From Cardiocondyla obscurior (Eukaryota; Arthropoda; Insecta; Hymenoptera; Formicidae): DNA of 64,000 bases. The stretch spans positions 12,502,001-12,566,000 of the forward strand of contig NC_091864.1 in the NCBI RefSeq assembly GCF_019399895.1, given 5' to 3'. The notes under the pieces were generated by a model, which saw only the letters and a list, made by a program, of their open reading frames with translations, had not been told where the DNA came from and ran no database searches. Below are positions 52,181 to 63,368 of this stretch, piece by piece (the stretch's first letter is position 1; every line of letters begins with the position of its first letter). The position numbers and the translations under genes are program-made.

Positions 52181-53267
52181 ATCGAGCCATGAATGTCACG
52201 CGTGAATCCCGAGCGTCCGTTGAATGAAAGCTCTGAAACGCCGGATCCGTCTGACGCTATCTGCCGTCAATCGCAGCAACTTCCACGCAGGACTGCCAAC
52301 CACGTTTTTCCGGAATTTGAACGTCGTAGTCAAACCTAAATTTGGTCAAAGAATAATTTATTTGTCATTGATGCTTTTTTTTCCAATGTAATTTTAATAA
52401 AATGATATAAAAATATCTTGCTATTGACTTTGATTATTTTGACAACCACATTAAAATTAATGATTTCTATTTTCTGTCTAAAAAGATAACTTTCAAAATT
52501 AAAATTTTTTGAATACCCATCGCTTATCACGCTTTTCAATTCCATTTTAAAGAGAACTGTTAGAATTACTAAATATGTAATATTTTACAATGATATAGAA
52601 ATGTATACACGTAACATATTGCTTATCAAACATGCAATGCTTTTTTTAATATATCTTAACAATCGCATTACTGATTCAAATTGACTCTCCGATCTATTTA
52701 ATGATAAATCCACTTTAAATCTAATCATTAAACTGCATATACAATTAAGAGAAAAAAAAAACTTTAGATTATCATTCACAAAATACTCAACGTCACCGAT
52801 AACTGATTAGTTTCATCATCATAATTCTTTGAAAATGCTAATGTTATCAGGATTACTGACAGCTACATAATCCGGACAAATTGAATATATGCTTACATGT
52901 TTTTGAAAAAAAAAAAAGAAAAAAAAATTCGGTGATAACGATTTGACGTAAATACTTGTCGAAATTGATAAAAATCAGTTAAACAGTACGTAGGCACGTC
53001 AAGTGAACGAGAGGGAGGAACGAATGAAGTAAATACCCCAAGGAGGCGGGCAGCTCGCAGCGATTAACTCCTTATTTCTTCATTACGCAACAACCTGTTT
53101 CAATCGCATGAAAGGAATCAATCCAGATCAACTTCGTACGACCGGCAATGAACGACGAGGCCAGTTTGACGCGCAACCAAATCATCCTGGCTCAGTATTA
53201 ACTCGGCCCGCGAACCGCCAGCACACGCTTTTCGTTTCCAATATCTTTAGCGATTCTTACGAAGAGG
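52181..53267. other. Spacer between hts first exon and ACADSB
   Basis: About 1.1 kb, AT-rich on the left, separating the divergent hts and ACADSB start regions. The ACADSB 5' UTR and promoter should lie at its right end, near 53.0-53.27 kb. A 64-codon frame at 53108-53302 overlaps the ACADSB first exon in a different frame and is not supported. Confidence 0.4.
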
Positions 53268-56200
53268 ATGACTACGTCTATACTCAGATCCGTCCTTCGT
53301 GATGTACGTGAGCATAACTCTATCCATTTCTCAAACTTGAAACTAGAATTGTCCAGTTGCCTAAAAAAAAATTCAACAGATTAGTTCTTCTATTTTTTCG
53401 TTTTATTATACTTTTTTAAATAATTAAATTTGAAGTTTTAATCCGAGAGATTTCGTTTGCTTTGTATGAATGATATCTGCGACACAATATCTAATAAAAT
53501 TTATACACTCGAGATTAACGGTTTAAATTTAATTCTCAAATGGCACACTGGAGTACAGTAACCCAGTATGATTTTCAAATGTTAGAACTCTTTGAAACTG
53601 TCTTGCTACTTTTTTTTTAATATTTCTTAACTGTTCTTTTTGCTTAATGTTTGGCGTATCAATTAAAAAATAAAAGAAAATTTTTTAATTAGTACATTAA
53701 ATCCTGAGACATAAGAAAAAAGAAGTATAGTGTCTAAGATAGTGTAACGTTGAAGAATTAATTTGTATTTCCTTTTCGACAGAACATTCTGTGAGGATTT
53801 ATAAACAAGTCATCACGTGGACATAACGTTTCTATTATATATTATCCTGTTGTATCCTATTATACCCTATAATACATATTGTATTCAAACTTTATCATAT
53901 ACTATTCCTAGAGCATATTACTAAAGTGTTCATAAATGTATTTTATGTAAATTTAAAATAGGAGACATATGCAGCTTATCTATGACTATACTTGCAAATT
54001 ATGTTTGTTTTTTATCGGCTCTTGTACCTTATTTGCACCTCTCGTAATTTAAAATTTTATCAGATTAGATATTTGGCTGTACAATATATTGACGAATTGA
54101 AGATAAAATTAGTAATAAAAGAATGTATCTACCAAGATTAAAGACATCTTTTTTTTTTATACTACATACTGCACTTATACGCTGTTTATGTTCTATTATA
54201 ATACGTACATATATATTTAATGTTATAATTTCATATATAGAATCAGCCTTATTTTCTTTGTCAAACATGTCCAATTAATATAATTGAACGTGACGTATTT
54301 TTAAGGTCAAATAATTTATCATAATAATTGGTAGGCCAGACCCGTCAATTTTCTGCACGCAACAAACATGTTTGCCTTTAGCATAAGTCCAGAAAAGACA
54401 TATCTATTCTTCAATATGTGGTTGAGCAATATCATTCCTATGCAACGAGCAAACAAAGCGCGTAATACTTAAGACAAAGTATTCTAGCCAAACAAGATGA
54501 TAATGTCAAGTTGACGTTAGAATGGTGATAAACGAGTTTTGAAATCATTTGAACGTTATTTTGATATCGTTATGATTTTTGTTCTCTATATTTTGTAGAT
54601 ACCACTGAGGCTGACGCAAACGCGAAAAGTACATTTATGCATTTCGAAATTCAATCATAATCCAGGCCCGTTAACGCAATTTACAGACGATGAGATGATG
54701 ATGAAAGACACTGGTAAGCGTTAATTCGTCAAAGTTAAATGACAAGTAGATTTCGTTATACGTAATCAATCTAAAAAAACTTGTTTACCTTCCTGTATAT
54801 CTTCATATTTCAAATTATATATTTATTTCGTTCTTCTTGTTTAATTTCGTATATTCTTAGTCGCTAAACTGGCCAAGGAAGAAATAGCTCCACTTGTACG
54901 GAAGATGGAAAAAGAGGGCAAAATAGATGACAATGTTTTGAAAGCGTTGTTCGAAAATGGCGTAAGTTTGATCAATTCTCCTAAATTATAAATTAATTAT
55001 TAAAGTTTTCAAACCCAATAAATATTTTATGTTTATTAAATTTAAAACAGCAGGGTTTCATCATTCTGATTGAAAGTAATTTGTGTACACAGCCGGTCTT
55101 GCCAGCTGTGCACAAAAATATTTAGCGCGAAACCACTAAACGACGTTAACTAACAAAAATAATCGGTATTCTAATTAGTAAGATTAAAAAAAGTCAATAA
55201 ACTTGTAATTGTAGATAATAAAATTAACGTCACGATGCTATCAATTTTGTATTGATAAGAATTTAAACAGAAACTGTCAAAATTGACCAAGGTTGATTTG
55301 TACATTCACTCGTATCAGCCTTGAATTGAACTACTATAGATAATACTTGTTCCTTATTTATATTCATAAAACATATTGGCATAAACTGATAAAAAAAAGA
55401 AATATGTTGTATATGAACAGATTTTGGCAAATACTTAAATATAAAAATCTCTGTTAATGGCAAGTCTCAATACCTATATTTATAATAATTCTAATAAAAA
55501 TTGCGTTTATTTAACCATAATTGTTGCATAAATTACGATAAGACCGACAAGATCGCGACAACATGTTTGGTCTATTAATCATGTAAAAATTAAATTGCAT
55601 GTATTTAATTAAAAAGTCGGAAAAAAGAGATAAATTCTTTCATTACAAACTGTCTAAAAATAAAATGCTCTTTATCGCCCACACGCAAGAGATACTTTCA
55701 TCATTTGAACGCGCATATTGAAGATAAGTTACACGTAAAGATATTTTCTTATTTTCATAAAAGATATCTGTAAATCTCTTATAACTCAAAAATGTACTTT
55801 ATCAGAATTGTATTTTTTATGCAACAAAGCTAATTTCTTTATATATTTCTTATAATACGTGCACACAATGCACACTTGTAAATAGTTCTTAACGTCAACC
55901 CTGAAGGATTTTTTACTATATTCTTGAAAAAAAAAAATTATTTTTTTAGAATTTTATAAAATGTCCAATAATAATAAGCTCTACCAGACATTTGTAACAT
56001 GGCACTGTCTTTTTCATTGTAGTTTTACGAAAAACAAGTCTCCTAGAGTGTGACCGACACAGTCATAATGCGATAAAATATATGAAAGGAATTATATTGC
56101 GTCACCAGATAGTTCTATAATATATATATTCGTAAAACTTCCTTCAGAAATAAATATAATAATAAAGTATAATGTTTATCTATATTTGAAACTTTACCAA

Positions 56201-57608
56201 TTTTAGCTGATGGGCCTCGAAGTTCCAACAGAATACGGCGGTGCAGGTTGCAATTTTATGAGCACGATTTTAACTGTCGAAGAAGTCGCAAAAGTTGACG
56301 GAGCCGTAGCCGCTCTTGTTGATATCCATAACACTTTAGTTAACTCACTGATCATAAAAGTTGCTTCTGAAGAACAGAAACAGAAATATCTACCCAAATT
56401 AGCACAAAATTATGTAAGTTGATACACGGTTTTATCACGCAAACATTGATGCATAAAAAATGAGATAAAACAAAATATATATCGTAATGACATTCTTCTA
56501 GGCTGGTAGCTTTTGCCTGACGGAACCTAGTTCTGGATCCGATGCGTTTTCTCTTAAGACCGAAGCAAAAAAGGATGGCAATGATTATATAATAAATGGA
56601 ACAAAGATGTGGATCTCGAATTCTGATATTGCAGGAGTTTTCTTGGTTTTTGCCAATGCAAATCCTTCTGCGGTAAGAAAATTTTTTTATAATATAAACA
56701 ATAAAAAAAGTAGCCATTACGTAAAATTTTTTAATTAAACAGGGATATCGTGGTATTACAACTTTTTTCGTGGAACGTGAAACGCCTGGTGTGACTGTAG
56801 CTAAACCTGAAGAAAAATTAGGTATCAAGGCATCTGGAACTTGTATGATTCATTTTGATAATGTCAGGGTAGGTATTACAAATAAAAAATTAATGTCACA
56901 TATTAAAAAAATTTTCTAAAATATGAATGCATTATTACAAGTCAGCTTCTTGTTTTAGATACCTGAAAGTAATATTTTGGGTCAGTTTGGGCACGGATAT
57001 AAATATGCTGCAGGATTTCTAAATGAAGGTAGAGTGGGAATAGGAGCTCAAATGATCGGTATAGCGCAAGGATGTTTGGATGCAACTATACCGTACACAT
57101 TAGAAAGAAAGCAATTTGGAAAGGATATTTTTTCATTTCAAGTATGTAATGAAAAAAAAAAAATACCCGTACATATTTAAGATCTAAAAAGTAGACGTTA
57201 AATATGTACTTTTTTCAGTCGCTGCAACATCAAATAGCTCAAGTAGTAACTGAATTAGAATGCGCCAGATTGCTGGTTTATAACGCGGCTAGATTAGTAG
57301 ACGCAAAAAAAGATGTTATGAAAGAAGCGGCTATGGCTAAATTAATTGCTTCCGGTATGTGAATTGCTAGAATGTTTCATAAATTCAAAGTTATATATAA
57401 TGAAATGATAATATATTACATTATTTTTACAGAAACTGCACTACGTGTTACTGCAAAGTGTATAGATTTCATGGGAGGGGTCGGATTTACAACAGACTTT
57501 CCTCAAGAGAAACATTTCAGAGATTCAAAAATTGGTACTATTTACGAGGGTACAAGTAATATGCAACTATCAACAATTGCAAAATGTATACGCAGAGAAT
57601 ACTCGTAA
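53268..57608 (+). CDS. ACADSB: Short/branched-chain specific acyl-CoA dehydrogenase, mitochondrial
   Basis: FAD enzyme that oxidises 2-methylbutyryl-CoA and related branched acyl-CoAs in isoleucine breakdown in the mitochondrial matrix, passing electrons to ETF. Exons: 53268-53303, 54599-54713, 54861-54961, 56207-56413, 56502-56672, 56743-56868, 56959-57141, 57219-57354 and 57433-57608, totalling 416 residues (human 432). The tiny first exon encodes a positively charged presequence, MTTSILRSVLRD, ending phase 0 at GAT|GTACGTG. Signatures are EVPTEYGGAG, the FAD/substrate loop CLTEPSSGSDAFS, the WISN motif, and the catalytic Glu in GTIYEGTSNMQ near the C-terminus. First-exon choice is inferred from phase and presequence character; the remaining exons are secure. 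Its 3' end converges on FMC1. Confidence 0.93.
53304..54598 (+). other. ACADSB intron 1
   Basis: 1.3-kb AT-rich intron after the 36-base first coding exon. Nothing else recognised. Confidence 0.5.
54962..56206 (+). other. ACADSB intron 3
   Basis: 1.2-kb AT-rich intron. No additional exon, RNA gene or repeat recognised. Confidence 0.5.
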
Positions 57609-58036
57609 ATTGTTATCACATCGTTAACTTTTAGAACTAAAGCGTACATTTAACTTATATATTACAACATAAAATTATTTTTAAGATAGTTTATGTTTTT
57701 TTTCGTTTTAAAAATATATTTTTGTACTTTTATAATTTAGATTATCATAAAAAATAAGAGACGCTTTAAAAGATTTAAGCTCAATGATGTGATATATTAT
57801 GTTTTAATACTAATATAAATTTAAAATAAACTTACTGTAGTAATTACTATAAATAAAAGTGATGTATAAAAATTGCATAACATAAAACTAATATTTAATT
57901 AAACCCACCATTTGAATCATTTTTCAAAAATAGTATAATTATAAATAAATCTAGTACAAAGTTACAATAGTTCGACTAATATTAATAATCAATTTCTACT
58001 TTATTCCTTTTTTAATTAATTTCATTTTAGTCCATT
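57609..58036. terminator. Convergent 3' UTRs of ACADSB and FMC1
   Basis: 428 bases between two convergent stop codons. Plus-strand AATAAA at 57825-57830 serves ACADSB; minus-strand AATAAA (TTTATT at 58000-58005) lies only about 30 bases after the FMC1 stop. The transcripts may end within or overlap in this interval. Confidence 0.6.
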
Positions 58037-58345
58037 CTATTTTGGATCATGGGGTAATTTAAAACCCACAAGATCGGCAGTTTCTTTTATGCTACGTTCA
58101 CCTTTACCAGAGTATTGTCTATGAATTTCCTTACATGCCTGCTGAGACTTCAAGTAGCAAAGATACATCTCTGCCAAACTCTTCAATTCTTCTCGTGCTT
58201 TACATAAAACTTCAGATGTTTCTTTATGCGTGTGCGCTTGTTCCATAATATATTGTAACATTGCGTTGTCTTTTGTAGTTTTATTATGCGAGACTCGACG
58301 CAATTCTTGTAGAAGAGAGCGAAGAATTTTAATATTACTATTCAT
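58037..58345 (-). CDS. FMC1: FMC1 homologue, ATP synthase assembly factor
   Basis: Small mitochondrial protein of the FMC1 (C7orf55) family, LYR-like, needed for assembly or stability of the F1 part of ATP synthase. A single ORF of 102 residues within one exon (starting at 58354). The match is to the family pattern LLxELRxxS near residue 12, TSExLCxAxxEL in the middle, and GKGERSxxExAxLVGxKLPHxP at the C-terminus. Length agrees with the family. Its start codon is nine bases inside an exon whose acceptor receives the SRR1-like gene's last donor, and no separate upstream exon is visible. It therefore appears to be the downstream cistron of a two-gene transcript. Confidence 0.88.
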   Translation of the reverse strand: MNSNIKILRSLLQELRRVSHNKTTKDNAMLQYIMEQAHTHKETSEVLCKAREELKSLAEMYLCYLKSQQACKEIHRQYSGKGERSIKETADLVGFKLPHDPK

Positions 58346-59442
58346 TGTTGTGTTCTAAAAAGAAAATTACATTATTAAAAAAAGTTTTATGTTACACTAC
58401 AATTAAAAAAATTATATGAAAACCAAAAAAGATAATTATAATATTTTTACCTATATTATTGCTTTCTGCAACTGTGATCAACTCTTGGTCGTCCCTTAAA
58501 TACTTTGGTTCTTCTTTAAAATTCCAAATCTCGTTAGGAACCTTAAGCAACTCTTGTTTAGGAAAGATATGAAGACTAAGCCCGTTGAAAGCTTTATCTT
58601 CTAATTCAAACTCTGGTATTTGACATTCTGTAACATAAGGTAATATTCGCATAATGTATCCAAATCTTTCAACTTGCCAATTCATCCACATGTAGCTGAT
58701 ATAGGAAAGACTGTTGGCTAACAGGATACAATTGCTCAGTCCCTTGCCCCAATTTGCATAGAGAAAATTATTCGTCAGTTGTCGCGAACAATGTGGCAGG
58801 AACATGAGAGTTATGCCATTTTCTTCAATGACGCGCTTGCCTTCTTCATTAGTTTCTATAACTCTTAGGCCTAAATAGCGCAAAACTCGCATTTCGCCAG
58901 AACTAAATAATGGATCATATATATAGATACTAGCTTTCTCATATCGTTTCTTTAGACACAGAAGAAATGCCAATTGATATCTCGATGCCATATTATGTGA
59001 AAACCGTCCTAGCCCATAACAGACTATATTTGATATATCATTGGACTCTAGGATGGTCAGGTACTCCGTCAGTTGCTTAAAAACTTCTATGGTAAATGTT
59101 TCACTCCATACGTTAAGTACCATTGTCTTTAATTTACTGAAAATCGCCGTAAAAAAAAAAAAAAAAAAAAATTAAAATTATCGAAGTGCCAGAGACATTG
59201 AAATTAGGTTAAGTCATAATAATAAAATGTAATTACAACGCAGCTTACCATAAAAGACGTTCCGGATCGATCCAGTTGTAATCTTGATTTAAGCCGGGCA
59301 TACTCGTGTCGTTTTTGTTATAATTGTTCGTATTATATTTACCACGTCTCTTGCGACGCGTCACTACAACGAAGTCGTCCTTTGCTAACATGAGGCTCGC
59401 TGACCTAGTACTCACGACTGAATTAGCTGTACTCGACTGCAT
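58338..59442 (-). CDS. SRR1-like (SRRD) domain protein
   Basis: Member of the SRR1-like family, whose Arabidopsis founder acts in circadian/light signalling and whose animal members are linked to heme metabolism and clock output; the molecular activity is uncertain. Minus-strand exons 59442-59249, 59136-58451 and a final 17 bases 58354-58338, giving 298 residues. Exon 1 encodes a basic DDFVVVTRRKRRGKYN segment typical of SRR1 N-termini. Exon 2 holds the SRR1 domain, with CYGLGRFSHNMASRYQLAFL, YDPLFSSGE, LRYLGLRVI and TLMFLPHC. Using the donor at 58451, the ORF ends EHNNE-stop, the TAG overlapping the FMC1 start. If that intron were retained, the protein would instead run on to a stop at 58392 with a hydrophobic tail. 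Confidence 0.87.
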
Positions 59443-59560
59443 AGTGAACTGTTCTAGTGTAGATATTTCTCTCAGATTACAAATGTTCTTACAATATACA
59501 GGTATACCTGCGACACAATAGAAACAATTTTAGAAATGGGTAGAGTTTGTCGAGACAAAG

Positions 59561-59760
59561 AAAAAGGTCTTAAACCATTTTGTAAAATTCTCAATCATTA
59601 TTGAGAAAAAAATTAAAATGTCATCGCGTAAGAGCGACAAGGAAAATGCATGCTCGCTTACGCGCAACTTCCCTGTCGCTCTTACATCTAAATATTTTAA
59701 TTTTTTCCTAATAATAATTACAAATTTTACAAAATTGTACAAAACTTTTCGTCATTAATT
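59561..59760. mobile_element. Palindromic MITE-like element
   Basis: About 200 bases that fold into one long imperfect hairpin. The left arm (59574-59645: CATTTTGTAAAATTC ... AAAAAATTAAAATGTC ... GTAAGAGCGACAAGGAA) is closely matched in reverse complement by the right arm (59668-59745: TTCCCTGTCGCTCTTAC ... ATTTTAATTTTTTCC ... ATTTTACAAAATTG). Only about 25 bases form the loop. This is the architecture of a foldback miniature inverted-repeat element. It lies about 120 bases upstream of the SRR1-like start codon. No target-site duplication is certain and no transposase is present. Confidence 0.6.
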
Positions 59761-60595
59761 ATAATTTCTTACCCAGTTTTACGATTTAATATTTTTATTT
59801 AAATACTCTGTAGATTGAAACACAAGTGAGAGATCACATTTGATACAATATCAATTCGATATGGAAATAATATTATATTAAAGTCCCAAAGTCGTTGCCA
59901 AGCAAAATAGAAATTTAACAAATCGTCGATGATAATATTGCGAAACAAACATGATATAATAATACGGAGAATAAGTTATACTTGAAGCAAACAAAGAAGT
60001 TAAACAGGTAACAATTAACTAACATTTCGATTCGCGTTTCACCGTTGCTAAATAAATAATATTTAAAACAAAAATTAAGTACGACTGCTCCTTTTGACCA
60101 ATGGATTGTATGCAGATGTCACAATAGTAATTAAATGGCCATGTTCTCGGGAGTAGAATGAATATGAAGACGAGTCACTATTATAAGAAACTTTTGTTTC
60201 ATTTCCTTTTTTTATTTGCATTAACAGTCAAAATGTATTATAAAATAAAAATAATTTTTTTAATTTATATTTTGACTATTAATACAAATAATTGCAAACG
60301 GTATGAGATTCCACGTGTTTTACGTACCCCCGTAAACGTGATTATTTTAATTATTCAAAGACACTCTACATGAAAACGTCACAGCTTTTAAAAACGACTT
60401 CGTTTAAAATAATTTCTAGTTAATTGTATAGGTTTATATAAAAATTAATTTAATAAAATTTATATATTTAACAAATTTTTATAAAAAAGAAAAAGAAAAA
60501 AAAAGTATAATTGAGTCTAACCTTTAACTTTTATCTCACACGTTGTGTTCGGTATGAATGCAGAAAAAAAAATGCTCACAAACTAATGGTACAGC

Positions 60596-60702
60596 GTAAC
60601 CGCTCAGTAAGCTCTTATACCTGATGGAAAAATTCTTTAAGATTGGAAAATATCTACCAATCAGATGTAAGAGCTCACTGAGCCTTCTCAGTGAGTGGTT
60701 AC
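60596..60702. repeat. Small inverted-repeat element with nested hairpins
   Basis: The ends GTAACCGCTCAGTAAG (60596-60611) and CTCAGTGAGTGGTTAC (60687-60702) are imperfect inverted repeats. Inside, CTCAGTAAGCTCTTATACC (from 60604) pairs with TGTAAGAGCTCACTGAG (ending 60682). The same left arm can thus pair with two right arms. It is probably a small foldback element, sharing the word GATGTAAGAGC with the larger one at 59.6 kb. Confidence 0.5.
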
Positions 60703-60838
60703 TACAATGAAAAACTCATGCTGCCCACGATATCGCTCGTCGTTGAAATCCTTGTTACACGACGTATTGCGCGCGCAAATGAGAAGAATTGACTTAAAAT
60801 TGTGGATTGCGAAATGCTTTCGATTGATTCTATCTTTT

Positions 60839-60842
<4 letters not shown>

Positions 60843-60890
<48 letters not shown>
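60843..60890. repeat. TA dinucleotide microsatellite
   Basis: About 24 uninterrupted TA units. Simple repeat, likely length-variable. Confidence 0.9.
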
Positions 60891-60894
<4 letters not shown>

Positions 60895-61959
60895 TTTCGT
60901 ACAATTATGCATTAACATTATTTAATAAATATAACAGACCTGGCATTAATCTGCTTCTATATAACTGCATGGCGATGTCTGAAACCTAATTCTTATTAAC
61001 AAAATTTTACATCTGTTCGTTGCAGGAAACAATAACCGAACTATCTCGTAAGATAATATGGCTATTGTATTTCTTAACGACGTTTATGCGCGAAGATATC
61101 AGTTTTTTTTTTATGTCGTTCAGGGTCGCTGAGCGGCTTGTCCACGTTCATTTGTGTCTCATATGAAAACGTATATACAGTCTAACGGGACGGCGCGAGG
61201 TAGTGGAAATGAGTCATTCGTTACTACCTCGCGGCTCGCCACGACCCATCGCATATAACTGAGCAAATAAGTCGCAATCGTACCCGTGCCGAGAACGACG
61301 ACTTATATATCTATCTCCATAATCGTAAATCGATACAGTAACAGTTGTGCAAAGATTTTCGTTCTTTTTCCTCTCTTTTCTACGGCACTCCTACGGTATC
61401 GAGTTCGTAAACGTGACTTCGAGTTTTCCCGACACGCTTCAATGCGTTTCGAATTGAAATGTCCTCGAGAGTGGTCCTTTACGCGTGTTGAGTCCACTTT
61501 TGAAACGTCGGCTTCGTGAAAAAAATTTTTGAGCAACGTTCTAAATAAAATTCACTTTTTCATTAAAACAGTCAAGTATATATAATATATCATATCCGTT
61601 TTGAAGCAGACTTGTGTGCTTCACGGATTCATGGATCTCGCGCATTAACGTCGCATTGTGCCTGAGATTTGTTTATGAAATGACAAATAAAGAATTGACG
61701 GATGTTTTTACACTACGAGAACGACATTCGTGCCAAAAGAGACGATAACAGACTTAACGTGTTTAATCTTTATGCGAATAAACGAAATTGTTGAATTCCG
61801 GCGGCATTTATGTGCACAGATATCACGCATGCCATTGAATTATCGTACCACAAATATATAATGAAAATGATGTTTAGTTAACAACCAACAGGTGTGCGAA
61901 AGTGACACGCGCCGCTTTAATTTCGCCCACCGGAATTCGATTGATGTAATGTTGACACA

Positions 61960-63368
61960 ATGTCCCTTACCTCGAGAACAAACAGATGGGCCTCGAGAGT
62001 GATCATTATATTACAGCTGGCGACCTGGAACGCCGTCGGCATCGTTCTTCTTCATAGAGGCATTATTACATTGCGTAGGAGGATCTTGGAGACCAGTTAT
62101 GTCACCGAGGTAATTGAATGCGAAGATATAATCGTCGTAAATAAATAATCACCTGTAAAAATATTTATAATTATCACTACTAATCTTTATTAATAATAAT
62201 TATTAATATTTATTACGCAAACAACCAAAAAGTTAAAAAATTATTTTAATAATATAAATTTAATACACAATAAAATCAACGTTAATTGCTTCTAATAAAA
62301 TCTTTTTTTTTTGTGTTAATAATTTTGCTTTAAAATTCGTGTAAATATATCCCTCGTTTGAATAATTATGAATAGTAGCCTACATATGTATATATAATTT
62401 GCGTTGTGTAATCGCAATTATCTCTGCTTACATAAAATTGTCCACATGCATACGTGACGTGTCTCCTACTTTTTTTTACAGACGGATCCGTCAACCGGTT
62501 TGGAATCTATCGGTTTTACAGAACACAACGGAATTAGTGAATATGATTCATTCACTGAGCGACAATCGAACAATAAGAACGCAGAGATTGATCAAAATAA
62601 ATCGCCTCCGCATAATAAAAATCTTTCGAGATTGGGTGAGATTAAGAGCAAACAGTTGAGAGACAACTTCGAGATCGTTTCGAAGAAACAGCCGTTGACC
62701 ACGCTGTTTTTTTTTTTACAGATGTTCTTGAAATTACAACGACTGTTCGTGGAACGCCAAATTCGCAACTAGATAATTTAATAGAAAAGGATCGGCGTGT
62801 CAACGATTATTCCGAGAACGAAGTTATAATGAACAAGATCTCGAGGGTAGCTCGGAACAAGAAGCATATCCTCAATATTAAAGACGTTTTACGAGAAATT
62901 CTCGAGAAAGAAGATACCACTTCGATTTCGAATCCCGGGATCATGAAATCAATTTCAACGGAGAAAGAAGACGAACAAGAAGAAGATTTTGTCGAAAATA
63001 CTACGCAAGCCAGGGTACGCGAAAATGCTAGCGACGATAAAGTCATACATGACCGATTCGGTTTTTTGTTGGCCCTAAATAAAGAGAAGTTCGACGACGG
63101 TGGGATGATGGCTATTGCTTTGGTAGTCGTTGGTGGCATCATGCTACTAGTGGCACCGATTGTGATTATATTGCGAGCCGTAGAAGACACGAGACAAGCG
63201 AGGAAACTGGCCGCGTTGCAGCTGAGCGAGGACTTGCCGCCGACGTATGAGCAAGCCGTTCTCATGGACGAAGCGCCGAGATACTCGACGCTTTCTTTGA
63301 ATTACGATCACACGCCACCACCTTCGCCGACACTTTCGTCCAACAACGTCTATTCGAACGTGCCTTAG
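61960..63368 (+). CDS. Unrecognised single-pass membrane protein with PPxY motif
   Basis: Three exons join in frame: 61960-62109 (phase 0, donor GAG|GTAATT), 62482-62635 (phase 1, donor TTGG|GTGAG) and 62722-63368, giving 316 residues. I do not recognise the family. The N-terminus has a hydrophobic stretch (VIIILQLATWNAVGIVLL, residues 14-31) that may be a signal peptide or anchor. Residues ~50-230 are polar and charged, without cysteine pattern. A strong transmembrane segment follows (MMAIALVVVGGIMLLVAPIVIIL), then a cytoplasmic tail of about 80 residues with LPPTYEQAV, a PPxY motif of the type bound by Nedd4-family WW domains, Pro-rich TPPPSP, tyrosines, and a NVYSNVP end. The first exon is inferred from phase and hydrophobicity; the last two exons are strong. 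AATAAA at 63400-63405 follows. Confidence 0.75.

Larger units (their letters stand above)
59443..61959. other. Spacer between SRR1-like and the PPxY membrane-protein gene
   Basis: 2.5 kb between divergent genes. Holds two palindromic mobile-element-like hairpins (59561-59760 and 60596-60702), a long TA tract (60843-60890), and the leaders/promoters of the two flanking genes. No coding gene recognised. Confidence 0.45.

Noticed and set aside
51230..52192. Long frames in five readings over the hts upstream region, including poly-Pro and poly-Gly proteins
   Set aside because: Compositional artefact of a CCG/GCC-rich stretch; contains minus-strand donors fitting non-coding hts exons.
53108..53302. 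64-codon plus-strand frame before ACADSB
   Set aside because: Overlaps the inferred ACADSB first coding exon in a different frame; the presequence-like frame starting at 53268 splices correctly.
59530..59742. 70-codon minus-strand frame
   Set aside because: Lies entirely inside the palindromic MITE-like element; no coding evidence.
62706..62721. Apparent 16-base intron (GT then T-run then ACAG) in the PPxY gene
   Set aside because: Far too short to be an intron; the T-run is the polypyrimidine tract of the acceptor, and the donor at 62635/62636 restores the frame.
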